Shown one piece after another: positions 62,392 through 64,000 of a DNA stretch of 64,000 nucleotides (its first letter is position 1; every line of letters begins with the position of its first letter). Position numbers and translations under genes: made by a program. The notes under the pieces are model-generated. The model did not search any database and was not told the origin of the DNA. It saw only the letters and a list, made by a program, of their open reading frames with translations. This stretch comes from Inia geoffrensis (taxonomy: Eukaryota > Chordata > Mammalia > Artiodactyla > Iniidae): positions 116,576,315 through 116,640,314 of the forward strand of contig CM070900.1 of assembly GCA_036417435.1 (NCBI GenBank), given 5' to 3'.

Positions 62392-63624
62392 CATTTCCCA
62401 GGGTAGATGCCTCAAAAACCTGGTTCAGAAGCATGATGGTAAGTGCTCCTCAAAACAAATAAATAAGCAAAGAAATCAACGTTCTGTCAGCAGTTAAGTT
62501 TGGGAAGCAGGTTAAAGTTTAAAAAGTTCCTCAGCCTTTAATATACCGCTGTGCCTCATTTCCCAAACATATTGGACCATTGAACTTTTTGTCTTAAGCA
62601 GTATTTTGTAGAAATAATATTCTACAAAAGACCTGCTGGGAAACACTGGACCATGAAGTATAAAGGTTTATACTTAAGAATGTTCATGGTTGTGGGTGGG
62701 CACACTGGAGTTTAATCAAGAGAAGACTGAAACTGGGGATAGTAAAATGCATATTTGCACTGGCAGGTAGAAGTATTTGAAGCCAGAGAGGGGAGCTGTT
62801 GTAGCCGGCCCATCAGGAAATGGCAGTGACAAGAGTGAGGTTTAGAAGATTAGGATGAATCGAGGAGGGAATGGTTTCAGACAAGGAGATCGTCTAGGAC
62901 AGGAAGCTGATAAAGACATGAATGATAGAGATGCCTGGGAAATAGACAAGAAAGTGTGAACCTGAGAAACATTTTGAGGGGAGGAATTGTGGAACTTGGT
63001 AATAGATTAGAGTAAAAGAAGAGAAAGGCAAAGATGGCAATACAGTTTCTGGCTTGGGAGAGGAAGAAAGATACACAGAAGAATGAAACCAAAGCCCTAA
63101 CAGAGTTATGGCTAAAGCACTTCCCAGCTCCCTGCTGGACTTCTAGAAAATAGAATACAACTCTGTCTGAAAGTACAGTCAGATCCCTTCAGCGTTTTCA
63201 GTTCAATGGCATGAGACTAAACAGTTTTGAGAAATTTTGAACATAGATCTAAAATACTATGTCCATAATGTCATGTCCAGTCTTCACGTGGCCCAAAAAT
63301 AAGCTCCGAATTTATAATTAAGAAATATGCTAACCCTGCCGAAATGGACTCTTTTAAATCTTGAATTGCTCAAAGAAACATGAACAGTTCTCTGGTCACC
63401 TTCATTGAAATGCCCTACATTAAATCTGGCATTTACAGTTTCACATTCAGCAGCAAGCTAGAAATCACACATTTTCGAATTCTAAGCAGAAATTAGTTTT
63501 AGATTTATTTGCTTTGTTTCCAAATGTGTTAGTGCCCGAGGGCTCTGACAACACACGTTGTTTTACAAAGGAAAAAAGTACTGTTTTATTTTTAAAGGCA
63601 TGCTTTTTTTTTTCCTCTTTAAAA
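62392..63624. other. Intron upstream of coding exon 2
   Basis: 62700-63100 is purine-rich and may be a worn L2 continuation. 63100-63624 is unique sequence with no further exon signal. Confidence 0.45.
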
Positions 63625-63650
63625 TAACGTGTCTGCTTTCTTTTTTCCAG
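63625..63650 (+). promoter_or_regulatory. MEF2C: Splice acceptor before MEF2C codon 19
   Basis: A pyrimidine tract (ctgctttcttttttccag) precedes the exon. A branch-point-like taac with its adenine at 63627 lies 23 bases upstream of the junction. Confidence 0.92.
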
Positions 63651-63854
63651 GTGACATTTACAAAGAGGAAATTTGGATTGATGAAGAAGGCGTATGAGCT
63701 GAGCGTGCTGTGTGACTGTGAGATCGCGCTGATTATCTTCAACAGTACCAACAAGCTGTTCCAGTACGCCAGCACGGACATGGACAAGGTGCTGCTCAAG
63801 TACACCGAGTACAACGAGCCGCACGAGAGCCGGACGAACTCAGACATCGTGGAG
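63651..63854 (+). CDS. MEF2C: MEF2C coding exon 2 (codons 19-86)
   Basis: This 204-bp exon encodes residues 19-86 of MEF2C. It completes the MADS domain (about residues 1-57), which binds DNA and dimerises, and the MEF2 domain (about 58-86), which supports dimerisation and cofactor binding. Visible landmarks are the [16 protein letters not shown] helix with K23 and R24, S59 (the casein kinase II site reported for MEF2C), and L66, L67 and T70, which line the groove bound by class IIa HDACs and CABIN1. N-S-T-N at residues 49-52 fits MEF2C; MEF2A has NSSN and MEF2D has NHSN. S82-D83-I84-V85 also differs from MEF2D. Both boundaries are phase 0. There are no stops or frameshifts, and residues look unchanged from other mammals. 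The exon is CpG-rich (13 CpG). Confidence 0.97.
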
Positions 63855-63860
63855 GTGAGC
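63852..63860 (+). promoter_or_regulatory. MEF2C: Splice donor after MEF2C codon 86
   Basis: GAG/gtgagc is a strong donor at the C-terminal edge of the MEF2 domain. In MEF2C the next exon is known to be a mutually exclusive pair (alpha1/alpha2), which lies beyond this window. Confidence 0.93.
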
Positions 63861-64000
63861 GCGCATGCGTGCCTGGTGAACCGCAAACAGGCAGAGCCAC
63901 GGGTGTTCAGACCTCCCCCCTCCCTTGACCCCTACACAAGCACACCTTCCTTTACCTAAGATGTTCATATTCCCACAGGTGTACCCAGGTTTATCGCCCC
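63855..64000 (+). other. MEF2C: Start of the next MEF2C intron
   Basis: The intron begins gtgagcgcgcatgcg and runs off the window. Only unique, locally CpG- and C-rich sequence is visible. Confidence 0.9.

Larger units (their letters stand above)
45175..63650 (+). other. MEF2C: MEF2C intron between codons 18 and 19
   Basis: This phase-0 intron interrupts the MADS domain. It begins gtgagt and ends ttttttccag. It contains four sense-strand CHR SINEs, several MIR and L2 copies, a MER1-like element, an antisense L1 3' end and an ancient CR1/L3-type LINE. A repeat-poor block at 52.4-55.9 kb includes candidate conserved sequence. No alternative exon is evident. Confidence 0.93.

Noticed and set aside
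63558..63959. 133-codon open frame spanning the second coding exon
   Set aside because: Only 63651-63854 is exon. The extra codons are intronic sequence that happens to stay open, beyond clear splice sites on both sides.
1..64000. A second gene on the minus strand
   Set aside because: No exon chain with splice sites, no homology to known proteins and no CpG island was seen on that strand.

Overview
The window is vertebrate nuclear DNA, AT-rich and mostly non-coding. Ten SINEs of the tRNA-derived CHR family are present, most with long A-tails and clear target-site duplications. CHR elements are known from whales and hippos, so the source is almost certainly a cetacean. I cannot name the species, or separate toothed from baleen whales, from this sequence alone.

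One gene is visible: the 5' part of MEF2C on the + strand, a MADS-box/MEF2 transcription factor of heart, muscle, vessels, neural crest, lymphoid cells and neurons. A 5'UTR-plus-coding exon (about 44982-45174) carries a short upstream ORF and codons 1-18. An 18,476-bp phase-0 intron follows (45175-63650). The next coding exon (63651-63854) carries codons 19-86, completing the MADS and MEF2 domains. The next intron starts at 63855. Everything before 44982 is read as the 3' part of a 5'UTR intron; no first exon or promoter could be identified with confidence.

The introns hold CHR SINEs (8 sense and 2 antisense to MEF2C), ancient MIR and L2 copies, two MER5A-type and one MER1-like hAT fragments, an antisense L1 3' end, a degraded CR1/L3-type LINE at 57.1-58.3 kb, and several microsatellites and small tandem duplications.

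Repeat-poor tracts stand out at 34.2-37.6 kb, 39.9-47.3 kb (around the first coding exon) and 52.4-55.9 kb. Inside them I propose candidate cis-regulatory clusters, chiefly a MEF2/GATA/E-box cluster at 34.65-34.89 kb and an E-box/MEF2 pair at 43.24-43.28 kb. These are motif-level inferences. I found no novel gene system, CRISPR array, RNA gene or intact foreign element.
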